From Gammaproteobacteria bacterium (GTDB lineage Bacteria > Pseudomonadota > Gammaproteobacteria > SZUA-152): DNA of 55,361 bases. Below are positions 37,352 through 46,755 of the stretch, in pieces; position 1 is the first letter of the stretch; each line of letters opens with the position of its first letter. A program made the translations under genes and the position numbers. The stretch spans positions 1-55,361 of the forward strand of contig JAOUJW010000033.1 of assembly GCA_029882975.1 (NCBI GenBank), read 5' to 3'. The notes under the pieces were generated by a model. It saw only the letters and a program-made list of their open reading frames with translations. It was not told the origin of the DNA and ran no database searches.

Positions 37352-37374
37352 ACCTGGGCCGGTTCAGCCCAGGT
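37352..37374. terminator. GC-rich hairpin between convergent hrpA and DUF4124 genes
   Basis: ACCTGGGC (37352-37359) and GCCCAGGT (37367-37374) form a perfect 8-bp stem with a 7-nt loop. No long T-tract follows on either strand, so an intrinsic terminator is only moderately supported, but the placement between convergent genes fits a bidirectional one. Confidence 0.45.
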
Positions 37375-37388
37375 TCAATATCATGATT

Positions 37389-37961
37389 TTATTTCCAAAG
37401 ACTACCCAGTTCCTTGGCGTCTTTCTCCGAAATTTTCGCTTTGTCGGTTTTCTTTTTCACAATCGCGGTGGCAAACTGAGCGGTATTTTTGAGTACAATC
37501 TGCCAGTCGGAATCACCGCTGCGTTTGGATGCCGTGCATTTTAAATCGGTATTGATCAATTTATCCGCTTCGGTGTATTTGGCGGTGCCTTCCAGAATGA
37601 TGTGAACCGCATCACGGTTAATGCTGCGCTCCAAAATGGAAGGAAACTCAACCGCGGGTTTGACCCGCAATTTGGGATTTTCACTTCGAAATCGGTCTAC
37701 ATATTGGTCAGAACACTGCTTGTCAGCTTGTTTGGTGAGATTGTTAATCTCCGCAACCGCATAGTGGCGTTCTTGTTTTTCGCTGGCCAAGGGTTCTTTC
37801 GTAAGTCTTATTCGTTCGGTTTTCTGCTTTGCATTACAGGGTTTGTCTGTAAAAGTGATTTTACCCGTTTTAGGGTTCACACACTTGACGATGTTACCGG
37901 CTAAGACGGGCGTGGATAAAGCCAGTAAAACGATTGTGGTAATTAAGTGATGGTTTTTCAT
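37389..37961 (-). CDS. DUF4124-domain periplasmic protein
   Basis: From ATG 37961 the 190-residue protein has a signal peptide (HHLITTIVLLALSTPVLA) followed by the DUF4124 signature: VKCVNPKTGKITFTDKPC. The C-terminal half is basic and mixed alpha/beta. The longer frame from 37997 would start at GTG and bury the signal peptide. The family is common in gammaproteobacteria; its function is unknown. Confidence 0.78.
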   Translation of the reverse strand: MKNHHLITTIVLLALSTPVLAGNIVKCVNPKTGKITFTDKPCNAKQKTERIRLTKEPLASEKQERHYAVAEINNLTKQADKQCSDQYVDRFRSENPKLRVKPAVEFPSILERSINRDAVHIILEGTAKYTEADKLINTDLKCTASKRSGDSDWQIVLKNTAQFATAIVKKKTDKAKISEKDAKELGSLWK

Positions 37962-38145
37962 GGCGGCTTTAAACGGTTGGTTTAACAAAGTTTGCACACA
38001 ATTGTTGATGCTGCTCTAGCATCTATCGGCAGGTATTATAGAAGTTTTAGTGTTTTCCAGCTTAAACCTTTTACTGAGTGGTTTGCAAATTCTCCTGGGT
38101 TATATGGAAAAGGTTAATTATAACAAATACTTAAATGAAATTCCT

Positions 38146-39495
38146 TTAAGGTGCCATGAGTTTCGGAAAACTGTAGGGCTTGCCATTAAAACTGAGTTGA
38201 TTGTTGCGTAATCGCGCCAAGGCCAAATACTTGTCCTGGTTACGCACCACAAAGCCATCGGCCACATAATCGTCCATAAATTCCTGGATTTCGTCGCCGC
38301 TGAAATCGCTTGCGGCGGCCACATATTTGTGAATTTCCTCGATTGGCATGGACAGATTGGCATCCAGAGTAACGGAGTTCAGCCACTGGTTGAAGTCGGT
38401 GTTGTTTAATGCCGGCAGCGCCAGGGTCAAATCACCGGTTATGGAGCCGCCCGGCATGGCGATGTTGAGATTGCTGATTCGCAGAGTAGCTTGTTCCGGT
38501 ATTAACTCGTTCAGCACCGTTCTAAGTTGTTCGATGGTTTTATTACGGGTTTTCTTATCAGCTTGAGATTTTAGCTCCAGGAACAACGATACAATGTTGG
38601 GTATGGAACCTACCGCCTTGCTGTTAATCTTATCCAATTGCACTTCCATTGAGCCGGGGCCGATAACCAAAAAGCCGTTATTGAGTTCTCTAAATTCAAT
38701 ATGCTTTTTAATATTGACGCTTTTATTGTCCAGTATGGAAATGTAATACCCCCAAATATTATTGATGGTGAGTGCCGTGTTACCCAGTGTGATTCTGGCG
38801 CTGTCGCTGGAGTAAGACAGGTCTCCTTCGGTGAGAAGACTATCGCCGCTGGATAAGAAGTTAAAGCCCAAGCTGACATTATGAAACAAGGCGGATAGCC
38901 GAGTATCTTTCCACATAAGCGATGAGCTGGTTAAACCACCGGTGATTTGATTGTCTTCATGTAACAATAAAACATTGGCCACTAAATCATCGACACTGAA
39001 CATGGGTTTACCATCTGTGCCGTTTAAAAACAGGGATTGACGCTCAACGCTGCTACGCGCGTAGTGACGGTCGGGCACGCCTGTGCGGATGTTGATGGAG
39101 TTGCCACCGTTTTGTGTGTAGTCCGGATGTTGCAGAGAGAAAATGGTATTTATCGTGGCGTATTCCAGTTTGGGTAACCAGGGTACATCCGGGTCAAGAA
39201 CAATGGGCTTATGGGTGATGCGGTGTTGCATGGTTGCTGTGACCGGTTCAAAGGGCAGGTGGGTTTGTAGCTCACCGACGGAGTAAAACCAATGTTTTTC
39301 GTAGTGCTCGTTGAGTATTTTTATATTAAACGTATTGGTGACCAGTTGTTTTTGTTCCCGGTAGACAGATTCAATGACCTGTCCGATGTAGTAGGGGACA
39401 AACACTACCAACCCGGCCAGAAGCAAAACGAACAGCGGTAGCATTTTGCTTTTTTTCTGTTCACGAAAAACGTTTTTTTCTTTTTGACGAAACAC
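38146..39495 (-). CDS. DUF945 (YdgA-like) membrane-anchored protein
   Basis: The 449-residue protein has an N-terminal TM anchor (MLPLFVLLLAGLVVFVPYY) and the long beta-rich DUF945 region, with ELNNGFLVIGPGSMEVQLDK and ATLRISNLNIAMPGGSITGDLTLALP. Homologues such as E. coli YdgA are inner-membrane proteins facing the periplasm, with no defined activity. The frame begins at GTG 39495; the ATG at 39444 directly before the TM is an alternative. It is transcribed in the same direction as the ankyrin gene 270 bp upstream. Confidence 0.75.
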   Translation of the reverse strand: MFRQKEKNVFREQKKSKMLPLFVLLLAGLVVFVPYYIGQVIESVYREQKQLVTNTFNIKILNEHYEKHWFYSVGELQTHLPFEPVTATMQHRITHKPIVLDPDVPWLPKLEYATINTIFSLQHPDYTQNGGNSINIRTGVPDRHYARSSVERQSLFLNGTDGKPMFSVDDLVANVLLLHEDNQITGGLTSSSLMWKDTRLSALFHNVSLGFNFLSSGDSLLTEGDLSYSSDSARITLGNTALTINNIWGYYISILDNKSVNIKKHIEFRELNNGFLVIGPGSMEVQLDKINSKAVGSIPNIVSLFLELKSQADKKTRNKTIEQLRTVLNELIPEQATLRISNLNIAMPGGSITGDLTLALPALNNTDFNQWLNSVTLDANLSMPIEEIHKYVAAASDFSGDEIQEFMDDYVADGFVVRNQDKYLALARLRNNQLSFNGKPYSFPKLMAP

Positions 39496-39584
39496 AAGCT
39501 AACCGCTTTTAAAGTTGGGAACCGTTGATTAATCCTTGGATGAGCCGATATGGTAACAGATTTGATAAGCGCGAAGCGAAAAGC

Positions 39585-39648
39585 GTCGGCTTCCCTGTAG
39601 TTGCTCTTTCCCCATATCCCTTTGGGGAAAACGAAGGGAATACCCGAC
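39585..39648. repeat. Long imperfect hairpin, possible dispersed element or RNA
   Basis: Nested complementary blocks pair across the region: GTCGG (39585) with CCGAC (39644), TTCCCT (39591) with AGGGAA (39635), and TTTCCCC (39607) with GGGGAAA (39624). A short frame crosses it on the minus strand, but the paired structure explains the sequence better. It lies between two minus-strand genes. Confidence 0.5.
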
Positions 39649-39689
39649 ATATTTCCGAGTTTTTTAAAACTTCCGCTCCGTGCTCACGC

Positions 39690-39711
39690 TCCTTGCCAAC
39701 ATGGGCAAGGA
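39690..39711. repeat. Perfect 8-bp hairpin next to the long hairpin
   Basis: TCCTTGCC (39690-39697) pairs with GGCAAGGA (39704-39711) over a 6-nt loop. It lies about 55 bp after the ankyrin stop codon and could end its transcript, but no T-tract follows directly. It may also be part of one element with the hairpin at 39585-39648. Confidence 0.45.
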
Positions 39712-39765
39712 AACAATAAGCGGTACTGTTAGCATAGATGCCATTCATTGTTAATCAGGTGGTCC

Positions 39766-40755
39766 TTAGTGAGTGCTGGCGTTGGTAATGATGGCGACAA
39801 CAGCCCGGTGATTTTCCTGCAATGCGGTTTGTAGGGGGGTGACCCCCTTGCTGGTTTCCAGCTTGGAGTTGGCGCCGCTATTGAGCAGTGTGTGTACCAC
39901 TTCCACGTGTCCTTTAATGGATGCGAGATGCAAAGCGGTAATCCCTTCCTTGGTTTGTTCATTGACATCAGCGCCTCGGTCCAGAATGGCGCTTACTGTT
40001 TTTGCCAGTCCGGCATTGGCCGCCAACATCAACGGGCTCATGTTGTACTTTAGATCACGGGCTTTTAAATCCACCTTGCCGTGTTGCAACATTACCAGAG
40101 TGGCTTTTTCATAACCTTTGAGGCAGGCCAGCATGAGCGCAGACATATGGTTCTGCTTATCTTTGAGATTTTGATCGGCACCTTGTTCCAGTAACAGTTG
40201 CAGTGCCATAGTGCGGTTTTTTGCTGCTGCATGCATCAAAGCGCTATAACCGCTCTTATCCGTATGATTGACATTGGGGTTGGCATTAAAAATCAACCGC
40301 ATTAATGATTCTTCACCTTTATTGGCTGCGATCATTAGCGGTGTCCAACCGTTTTTATCAGGGGCATTAATGTCCGCACCGGCGGCTATCAGCGACTTTA
40401 CGCTGGAAAGGTCGCCGTTTCGAACCGCCAGCAACAGGGCGCTGGTGCCGTCGGGAAGTTGCACATCGCCTTTGGCACCGTGTTGCAGCAATTCTCGAAC
40501 CACTGTGGCATGGCCACCTTGAGCAGCCGCCAATAGCGCGTTCCAGCCGTCTTTGTTGCGTTCGTCCACAGAAATGTTGGCATTTAGGTACAAGGTCAAC
40601 AAATTGGACTCACCCAAACGGGCCCGTTCGATAAAGCTGCTGGCACTGAATTCAAAACCCAGACTTTCGATTTCCGTACGGAATTCTGTCGGGTCTTTGG
40701 CGCATCCCCCCAGCACTGATAGTAATAGTGCGTAACTGAGTATTTTATAAACCAT
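39766..40755 (-). CDS. Ankyrin-repeat lipoprotein
   Basis: From ATG 40755 (SD GGTGA six bases upstream) the 329-residue protein begins with a lipoprotein signal ending in LGGC (Cys18). About eight ankyrin repeats follow (for example GWNALLAAAQGGHATVVREL, GWTPLMIAANKGEES, GITALHLASIKGHVEVV), which form a protein-binding solenoid. Residues upstream of this ATG in the same frame do not look coding. The lipid anchor puts it in the periplasm or on the outer membrane. The partner is unknown. Confidence 0.85.
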   Translation of the reverse strand: MVYKILSYALLLSVLGGCAKDPTEFRTEIESLGFEFSASSFIERARLGESNLLTLYLNANISVDERNKDGWNALLAAAQGGHATVVRELLQHGAKGDVQLPDGTSALLLAVRNGDLSSVKSLIAAGADINAPDKNGWTPLMIAANKGEESLMRLIFNANPNVNHTDKSGYSALMHAAAKNRTMALQLLLEQGADQNLKDKQNHMSALMLACLKGYEKATLVMLQHGKVDLKARDLKYNMSPLMLAANAGLAKTVSAILDRGADVNEQTKEGITALHLASIKGHVEVVHTLLNSGANSKLETSKGVTPLQTALQENHRAVVAIITNASTH

Positions 40756-41005
40756 TTTTTTCACCACATCGGCATATTGGAACCGGGGCATGGGTTCCCT
40801 GTATTATGCCTGGAATAAAGCATTGCATAAAGAGAGTTGCAGGAGTATTTTGGGCAAATTCGCCTCATGAGGCACAAAATAGCTGCAATCCCGGTTAATT
40901 TATTGACCAGAGCGGCAAGTAACACCAACAAAAAACCAAGAACGCGACAATAACAACACAAAATTCGCGAATTAGAGGGGGGCGCTTATCACTACGCCGA
41001 ACACA

Positions 41006-42442
41006 TTGTATTGGTATGATCTGGAAACTTTCGGCATCGATCCTCGGGAGTATCGAATTGCCCAATTCGCCGGACTGCGAACCGACCTGGATCTTAACAT
41101 TGTGGACGATCCTTTGGTCATGTATTGCCGTGCCTCGGATGACTGTTTACCTGACCCCAATTCCTGTCTCATCACCGGCATAACTCCGCAGAAGGCCAAT
41201 GGCCTGGGGATGATAGAAAGCGAATTTATTGAACGCATAAATGAGCAATTTGCCAGACCCAACAGCTGCGTGGTGGGGTATAACAATATTCGCTTTGACG
41301 ACGAGTTTGTACGCTATACCTTGTATCGCAATTTTCTCGATCCTTATGCTCGGGAGTGGCAAAACGGCAATTCGCGCTGGGATATTATCGATATGGTACG
41401 TTTGACCTGGGCCTTACGACCGGATGGGATAAATTGGCCCACGCACGACGATGGCAGTCCCAGTTTCAAGCTTGAGGATCTCACACGGGTTAACCACATT
41501 AAGCATGAAGCGGCTCATGATGCTATGTCGGATGTTTATGCCACCATTGCCATGGCTAGGCTGATACGAGATAAACAACCCCGATTGTTTGATTTTGTCT
41601 TTGCCAACCGATCCAAGCAAGCCCTGGGGAAGTTACTCAATACCGTGCAAGCGAAGCCGGTGGTTCATGTTTCCGCCATGTATTCCAGTTCACGCAAATG
41701 CACCGCTCTGGTTTTACCCTTGGTGCCCCATCCCGTCAACAAGAACGCCGTGGTGGTCTACGATCTGAGTGAAGACCCGGAGCCGTTGTTTCAGTTGAGC
41801 GCTGCTGAAATTAAGCAACGGCTCTACACACCCGCTTCGGAATTGGAAGCAGCGGGTTTGGCGCGCATTCCGCTGAAGTTGGTTCATATAAATAAGAGTC
41901 CTATTGTGGTACCTCTGTCGGTATTGGACGAAGCCGCAAGCCGGCGGGTGGGCCTGGATAAACAAAAGTGTGCACAAAATCGGGAACGCCTGTTGGCCGG
42001 TCAGGGCTTGTCATCGAAAATGCGGCACAAGTTACAGCAGGTGTACCGGGAAAATGGGTTTGCACCGGATGCCGATCCGGATCACGGTTTGTACAATGGT
42101 TTTTTCAATGATGCCGACAGGCGCAAAATGCAGAGCATCCGTCGCAGTACTCCGAAACAACTGGCGGAATTGGATTGCGTGTTTGATGACCGTCGCTTAC
42201 CGGAGATGTTGTTTCGCTATCGCGCCAGAAATTTCTATGAAAGCCTAAACGAAGATGAAAAACAACAATGGCAGGAACACTGCTACGAAAAATTGACTCG
42301 AGCATCGGCAAACGCTATGACTGTTCTACGTTACCAAGAAATTTTGCGCGATTTACGCCGGCAACATCCCGGCAAGGCGGCCTTGCTGGATGAACTGCAA
42401 GCCTATGGCGAGTCGCTATTGCCCCAGCTTGAGCCGGCTTGA
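41006..42442 (+). CDS. sbcB: Exodeoxyribonuclease I
   Basis: It degrades single-stranded DNA 3' to 5'. The 478-residue protein shows the DEDD exonuclease core: YDLETFGIDP (Exo I), GYNNIRFDDEFVRYTLYRN (Exo II) and HEAAHDAMSDVYATIAMA (Exo III), followed by the SH3-like and helical C-terminal domains of ExoI. The start is a problem. TTG at 41006 is the only ATG/GTG/TTG before the DLE motif, but the strong SD GAGGGGGG (40975-40982) is 23 bp from it and only 5 bp from an in-frame ATC at 40988. Initiation there would give Ile-Thr-Thr-Pro-Asn-Thr ahead of the family's normal Leu-Tyr-Trp start. Confidence 0.93.
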   Translation: MYWYDLETFGIDPREYRIAQFAGLRTDLDLNIVDDPLVMYCRASDDCLPDPNSCLITGITPQKANGLGMIESEFIERINEQFARPNSCVVGYNNIRFDDEFVRYTLYRNFLDPYAREWQNGNSRWDIIDMVRLTWALRPDGINWPTHDDGSPSFKLEDLTRVNHIKHEAAHDAMSDVYATIAMARLIRDKQPRLFDFVFANRSKQALGKLLNTVQAKPVVHVSAMYSSSRKCTALVLPLVPHPVNKNAVVVYDLSEDPEPLFQLSAAEIKQRLYTPASELEAAGLARIPLKLVHINKSPIVVPLSVLDEAASRRVGLDKQKCAQNRERLLAGQGLSSKMRHKLQQVYRENGFAPDADPDHGLYNGFFNDADRRKMQSIRRSTPKQLAELDCVFDDRRLPEMLFRYRARNFYESLNEDEKQQWQEHCYEKLTRASANAMTVLRYQEILRDLRRQHPGKAALLDELQAYGESLLPQLEPA

Positions 42443-42467
42443 TTCGAAACGGTTCAGCTTTCCGTGC

Positions 42468-42486
42468 CCCGGCCTGCCGAGGCGGG
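42468..42486. terminator. GC-rich hairpin between convergent sbcB and M16 genes
   Basis: CCC-GG-CCT pairs with AGG-C-GGG over a GCCG loop with one bulged base. No T-run follows, so intrinsic termination is only weakly supported. Confidence 0.3.
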
Positions 42487-42563
42487 ACCCGACGCCCCTG
42501 TTGGTAAAAAGAACATAACTATCCGATAACCGAACCGAAATTGTTCAAATAACCGATACGGCA

Positions 42564-45515
42564 TCAAATCAAATGCTTCTCCAACCCCATCCTCTCCAAC
42601 ACCTCTGCGTTAGAGTGATTGGAAATCACCGCTACGCTGGCTGTTTGAGGATCAAAATAGGTTTGGCCCACTCGCTGTAGATCAGCGATGGTGACGTCCA
42701 GGATCTTGGAGCGATAGGCCTGACGTTGTTCCGCAGTGCGACCAAATAAGAGATTGGTAAAGGCATCCTTGGCTTCACCGGCTGGGGAGCTGGGTTTGTC
42801 GATTCCACTGATAACCCCCAAAATGGCCTCTTCCAGGGGTTGCTGTTGATGTTTTTCCTTGAGTAGCCATTCGATGGAACGATCGAAATCGTCCAAGGTT
42901 TCCTCGAGTCGCGGGTCTCGATAAGAGTAAAATCTAAACGCTGCGTTCTCCGCAAGAAAACTCGCACCACCGCCATAGGCACCGCCTTGTTCGCGAATGG
43001 AGCGATGTAAATAGCCGTTACGCAGAAAACCGGCCAGTACTGCCAGAGCCGGTGCGTCAGCATGACTCATGGTGACGGTTTTATAGGCTTTGGCACAAAA
43101 ACTCACGGGAGCATTGGTGAGCCAGGCTTGCTTTACTTTTTCTTCTACAGGTGCCAGTTGCAACAGACTGCCCTGCTTGTGGCCATAGCGTATTGCATCG
43201 TCTTGCCACAAAGCGTTTAAGGTTTTGAGCATGGTGGCTTCCTGTTCGGTTTCTCCCACCAGCAGGAATTGCAGGGAACTGGATTTAATGCGTTGATGCA
43301 GTGCTTCCAGTTTGGCAGCAAAGGCTTGCAAGGCGTTGTCTTGTTTCAAGCTTTCGTCCAAAGATTTGATGTGCTGTATTGATGCCACACCACTGAGGCG
43401 ATGCTTAAGGGCTGAGGCCGCGCACAGGCCACTGGTGGCGGCTGACATAGCCAAACCGTGCCCGTTACGCATAACCCCCTGTTCGCGGCTGGCCCGTAGT
43501 TGGGAAATGAGTTCACGGACTCTACCCAGTTCGTCAAAACGGGCGTTTTCCAGTGTGTCATAAAGCAACTGGGAAAAGGCAGGATTGTTACTGCTTAAAG
43601 CTTTACCGGAAACAAAAAAATAACCGGAGGTTTCCTGTACGTTATCCACATGGCTTCTAATGTTGCTGAAAGCACTGATGCCCCCGGAGACTCGTGCCTG
43701 CAAGGCCTGGGTTTGTAAATAATCCATATCGCCACAACCCAATTCCGTAAGGCAATAACTGTAATAGGGCAGTATTTCCAACAGTTCTTCATCCAGATTG
43801 GGAAGAGGAATAACGGCTTGTTGGTACACCAAGCCATTGGTGGGTTGAGGGTAATAGTGAACCGGAAAGGGCAAGTCGGCCACTTGGCTGCCCTGGGCAA
43901 TGTGCATGCTGGCGGGGATATCACTCAGCTCTACCTTGGGTAATATGTCTGCATCTTCCGTTTGTGCCTGGCGCGCCAGCAAGTCCTGGGTTTGTTGCAG
44001 GATTTTTTTCACATGGGTCTCACTCAAAGAGGACTTGAGCTGCGCTAATTTGTTTCGTTCCTCTTGCTGAGCCCGCTCATCGTGTTTGGGATCGGGGATC
44101 ATGCTGAGTCGAACCCGATGCGGGTTGTTCAGCAGCATATCTTTGACTAGATTTTGAGCATAATTGGCTTGTTTAATATCCTGGTGCAACTGCTCCAGGA
44201 CCGGGTCCAAGTTTAAGGACGCGACCGGGTCGCCATTATGGATGGCCGTTGGCAGGGCATCCAGAATGATTTGCAGCCCGTAAGGGTAGCTGCCGCCCGT
44301 GATTTCCCGCTGTTCCAGCTCTAATTGGTGTAACACCGACTCCAGTTGCTCTTGCGGTACGCCGTCCAGAGCCACTTGTTCCAAAACGTCCAAAATCATG
44401 GCTTCTATGGCAGCTGCATCCTCGGTTTTTGCTCCTTCCAGCCCACACATAAAGGTCATTTCCCGGTTGGAGTCTTCCACGCCACACAAGGGTGAGGGAG
44501 CCGAGCCCAGCGGACTGGTTTCCAAAGCTTTTAGCAGGGGGGAAGCGCTGTTATCCATCAATATTCCGGAGAGAATCTGGGCTTTGAGTTTGGATTTTAA
44601 GTCAATACTTTCTCCCAACAGCCAGCCTGTGACCACATGGGTTTTATTGGGTTGAGGGTCGTTATCATCCGCTTGATAGGTTTCTTCCACGGTAATGGGC
44701 GCGGAATAACGTTTTTCTAAAGGGACTTCTATGGTTTTGTCGGAACGCTGGAACTGGGACAGAACCCGGTCCTCAAAGCGTTGTTGCAGCTCCACCGCAG
44801 GAATGTCACCAAAGGTCAGAAACACGGCATTGGAAGGGTGGTAATGGGTCTGATAAAAGGCTTTCAGTTCTGCATAACTCAGATTGGGAATATCCGCTGG
44901 ATCACCACCGCTGTTGTAATGGTAGGTTACGCTTGGGAACAAATGTTTGGTCAGGTTTTGCCACAATAGACTCACCGGGGAACCCATGGCGCCTTTCATT
45001 TCATTAAACACCACGCCTTTGTATACCAGATCGGATTGAGGGTTTTCCGGTTCTGCAAATTCTACGCGATGACCTTCCTGGGCAAAATCCAGTTCGTGCA
45101 GGTTTGAGAAAAACACCGCATCCAGGTAAACATCGAGTAAATTGTAATAATCCTTGCGATTTTGACTGGCGAAGGGGTAGGCGGTCCAATCGCTGCTGGT
45201 GAAAGCGTTCATGAAGGTGTTTAAAGAACGACGAATCATCATAAAAAAGGGATCGCGTACCGGGTAGTTCTTGCTACCGCATAATGCCGTGTGTTCCAGG
45301 ATATGAGCGACCCCGGTGGAGTCTGTGGGTACGGTTTTTAACCCCACCAGAAATACGTTTTCAGAATTATCAGCAGCAACATGATAATGCCGGGCGCCGG
45401 TTTGCTTGTGTTCATATTCTTCCACGGTGACATTCAGTGATGCGATGGTTTCACTACGGCGCCATTGAAAGGCGGGGTGGGTATCTGCAGGTTTTAAGGC
45501 TGTTTGATTTTCCAT
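42564..45515 (-). CDS. M16C-family zinc metallopeptidase (presequence-protease-like)
   Basis: The 983-residue protein is the size of PreP/Cym1-type peptidases. The inverted zinc motif HILEH (H71, E74, H75) and distal ligand E172 in FNEMKGAMG are intact. The C-terminal half carries GGAYGGGASF and the substrate-binding repeats of the family. It should degrade unstructured peptides up to a few dozen residues. No signal peptide is seen, so it is probably cytoplasmic. The start has no strong SD. Confidence 0.92.
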   Translation of the reverse strand: MENQTALKPADTHPAFQWRRSETIASLNVTVEEYEHKQTGARHYHVAADNSENVFLVGLKTVPTDSTGVAHILEHTALCGSKNYPVRDPFFMMIRRSLNTFMNAFTSSDWTAYPFASQNRKDYYNLLDVYLDAVFFSNLHELDFAQEGHRVEFAEPENPQSDLVYKGVVFNEMKGAMGSPVSLLWQNLTKHLFPSVTYHYNSGGDPADIPNLSYAELKAFYQTHYHPSNAVFLTFGDIPAVELQQRFEDRVLSQFQRSDKTIEVPLEKRYSAPITVEETYQADDNDPQPNKTHVVTGWLLGESIDLKSKLKAQILSGILMDNSASPLLKALETSPLGSAPSPLCGVEDSNREMTFMCGLEGAKTEDAAAIEAMILDVLEQVALDGVPQEQLESVLHQLELEQREITGGSYPYGLQIILDALPTAIHNGDPVASLNLDPVLEQLHQDIKQANYAQNLVKDMLLNNPHRVRLSMIPDPKHDERAQQEERNKLAQLKSSLSETHVKKILQQTQDLLARQAQTEDADILPKVELSDIPASMHIAQGSQVADLPFPVHYYPQPTNGLVYQQAVIPLPNLDEELLEILPYYSYCLTELGCGDMDYLQTQALQARVSGGISAFSNIRSHVDNVQETSGYFFVSGKALSSNNPAFSQLLYDTLENARFDELGRVRELISQLRASREQGVMRNGHGLAMSAATSGLCAASALKHRLSGVASIQHIKSLDESLKQDNALQAFAAKLEALHQRIKSSSLQFLLVGETEQEATMLKTLNALWQDDAIRYGHKQGSLLQLAPVEEKVKQAWLTNAPVSFCAKAYKTVTMSHADAPALAVLAGFLRNGYLHRSIREQGGAYGGGASFLAENAAFRFYSYRDPRLEETLDDFDRSIEWLLKEKHQQQPLEEAILGVISGIDKPSSPAGEAKDAFTNLLFGRTAEQRQAYRSKILDVTIADLQRVGQTYFDPQTASVAVISNHSNAEVLERMGLEKHLI

Positions 45516-45641
45516 TAATGACTCATTTTTGTTGCTGGTTTGTGTGAAGTTAGAACCCTGTTCAATTTCTTAAATATGGAGTTTATTTGAACGAATTCAA
45601 TGTGCAAGAGGGAAAGTTGCCGTTTTTGCTACGGATGTCAT

Positions 45642-46544
45642 TTATGCCACTTTTTTCCGGCTTTTCTGCGATGCGGTGCACAACAGTTTAGCGCAGGCGG
45701 AGTAAGCAGCGATCATGGTATCTATCATAGGAACATCCAAGCGTTGCGGGTCGATATAAAACATGTCGTTGATAGTATAGATCATAGCCAGCAGGATGGC
45801 GGCGCCCGGTACTTTGGATAAGTGCTCTATGGCTTGCTGTTCATTTTGAAAGCTAAGGTTTTGTTTTAGTTCCCTAGCCATATTATTTAGTTGGGACAGA
45901 TTCAGGACCCGCAGGCGATGTTCCAGAGGAATCCGCTGGCCTTGTAGTACGATGAAGTTTTTAGCCAACCATTCAAGATGGGGCCGGATTTCATTATTCT
46001 TTGGCACCAGTACCGTATTGGGTTTGCCTGTGTACAGATTGCGGTAAATGCGGTAATTGTCCAAGAACCGACGAATGCCACCAAAGACATCGAAGACAGC
46101 CAGATTGAATGGAGTGCTCCAGTGTGGTGCGTAGGTGCACAAATGTTCCAAGTCCTTCATAGTGAGTTCCGAAAAGTCAAACAGCTCCGGTTGTTCGGGT
46201 AAGAACAAATGATCTTGCTTTCGGGTTTGACCTCGTTGCAAAGCCAGTTGATAATCCCGCATCCGCTTAATAACGACCTCGTCCACATATTTTTCGATTT
46301 CTAACAACCGTGGCCTGGTAAAGAGTAAAAACTGGGTTAGACTTGTACAGTCTTGTGCGCTTAGCAACGACTTTAACTGATTAATTTGTGGCGGGTTTAT
46401 TCCTGCAACGTGGACGGTATCAGCGACAAATACAGGAACCTGATTGGACGGAGGTAACGCAGGTATGCTCTGGAGGATCTCAGACACTAAGCGCAAGGCG
46501 ATAATCACAGCGGCAACCAGCAGTAATTGGGTTATGGCTATCAT
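45642..46544 (-). CDS. Membrane-anchored protein of unknown function
   Basis: The 300-residue protein has an N-terminal TM (ITQLLLVAAVIIALRLV, about 4-20) and a soluble, mainly helical remainder. I do not recognise a family. A hydrophobic stretch near 250-268 (AAILLAMIYTINDMFYI) could be a second membrane segment or a core helix. It lies in tandem with the M16 gene (126-bp gap) and divergent from the NERD-like gene. Codon use looks like that of its neighbours. Confidence 0.7.
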   Translation of the reverse strand: MIAITQLLLVAAVIIALRLVSEILQSIPALPPSNQVPVFVADTVHVAGINPPQINQLKSLLSAQDCTSLTQFLLFTRPRLLEIEKYVDEVVIKRMRDYQLALQRGQTRKQDHLFLPEQPELFDFSELTMKDLEHLCTYAPHWSTPFNLAVFDVFGGIRRFLDNYRIYRNLYTGKPNTVLVPKNNEIRPHLEWLAKNFIVLQGQRIPLEHRLRVLNLSQLNNMARELKQNLSFQNEQQAIEHLSKVPGAAILLAMIYTINDMFYIDPQRLDVPMIDTMIAAYSACAKLLCTASQKSRKKVA

Positions 46545-46755
46545 GTCCAGATCCGGTTTGTTACGGGTAGTCTCGGTTCAGTGTGTAAAATATCCAAAAA
46601 CTGATGTTTTTAAACCTTTAATAACAAAAACTTATGTGGCAAACTGCGACTCAGGTTACAAAACCACTTACAACAGTAGTAGAAAAATTATAGATCCAAA
46701 TAGAACAACTACTTACTTCTCGACATAACTTTTAACAACTTTACTTTTTAAACAC

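Noticed and set aside
39509-39748. Short minus-strand frame in the gap between the ankyrin and DUF945 genes
   Set aside because: It lies over two strong hairpins, lacks a good ribosome site and ends in non-family-like sequence; a structured repeat explains it better.
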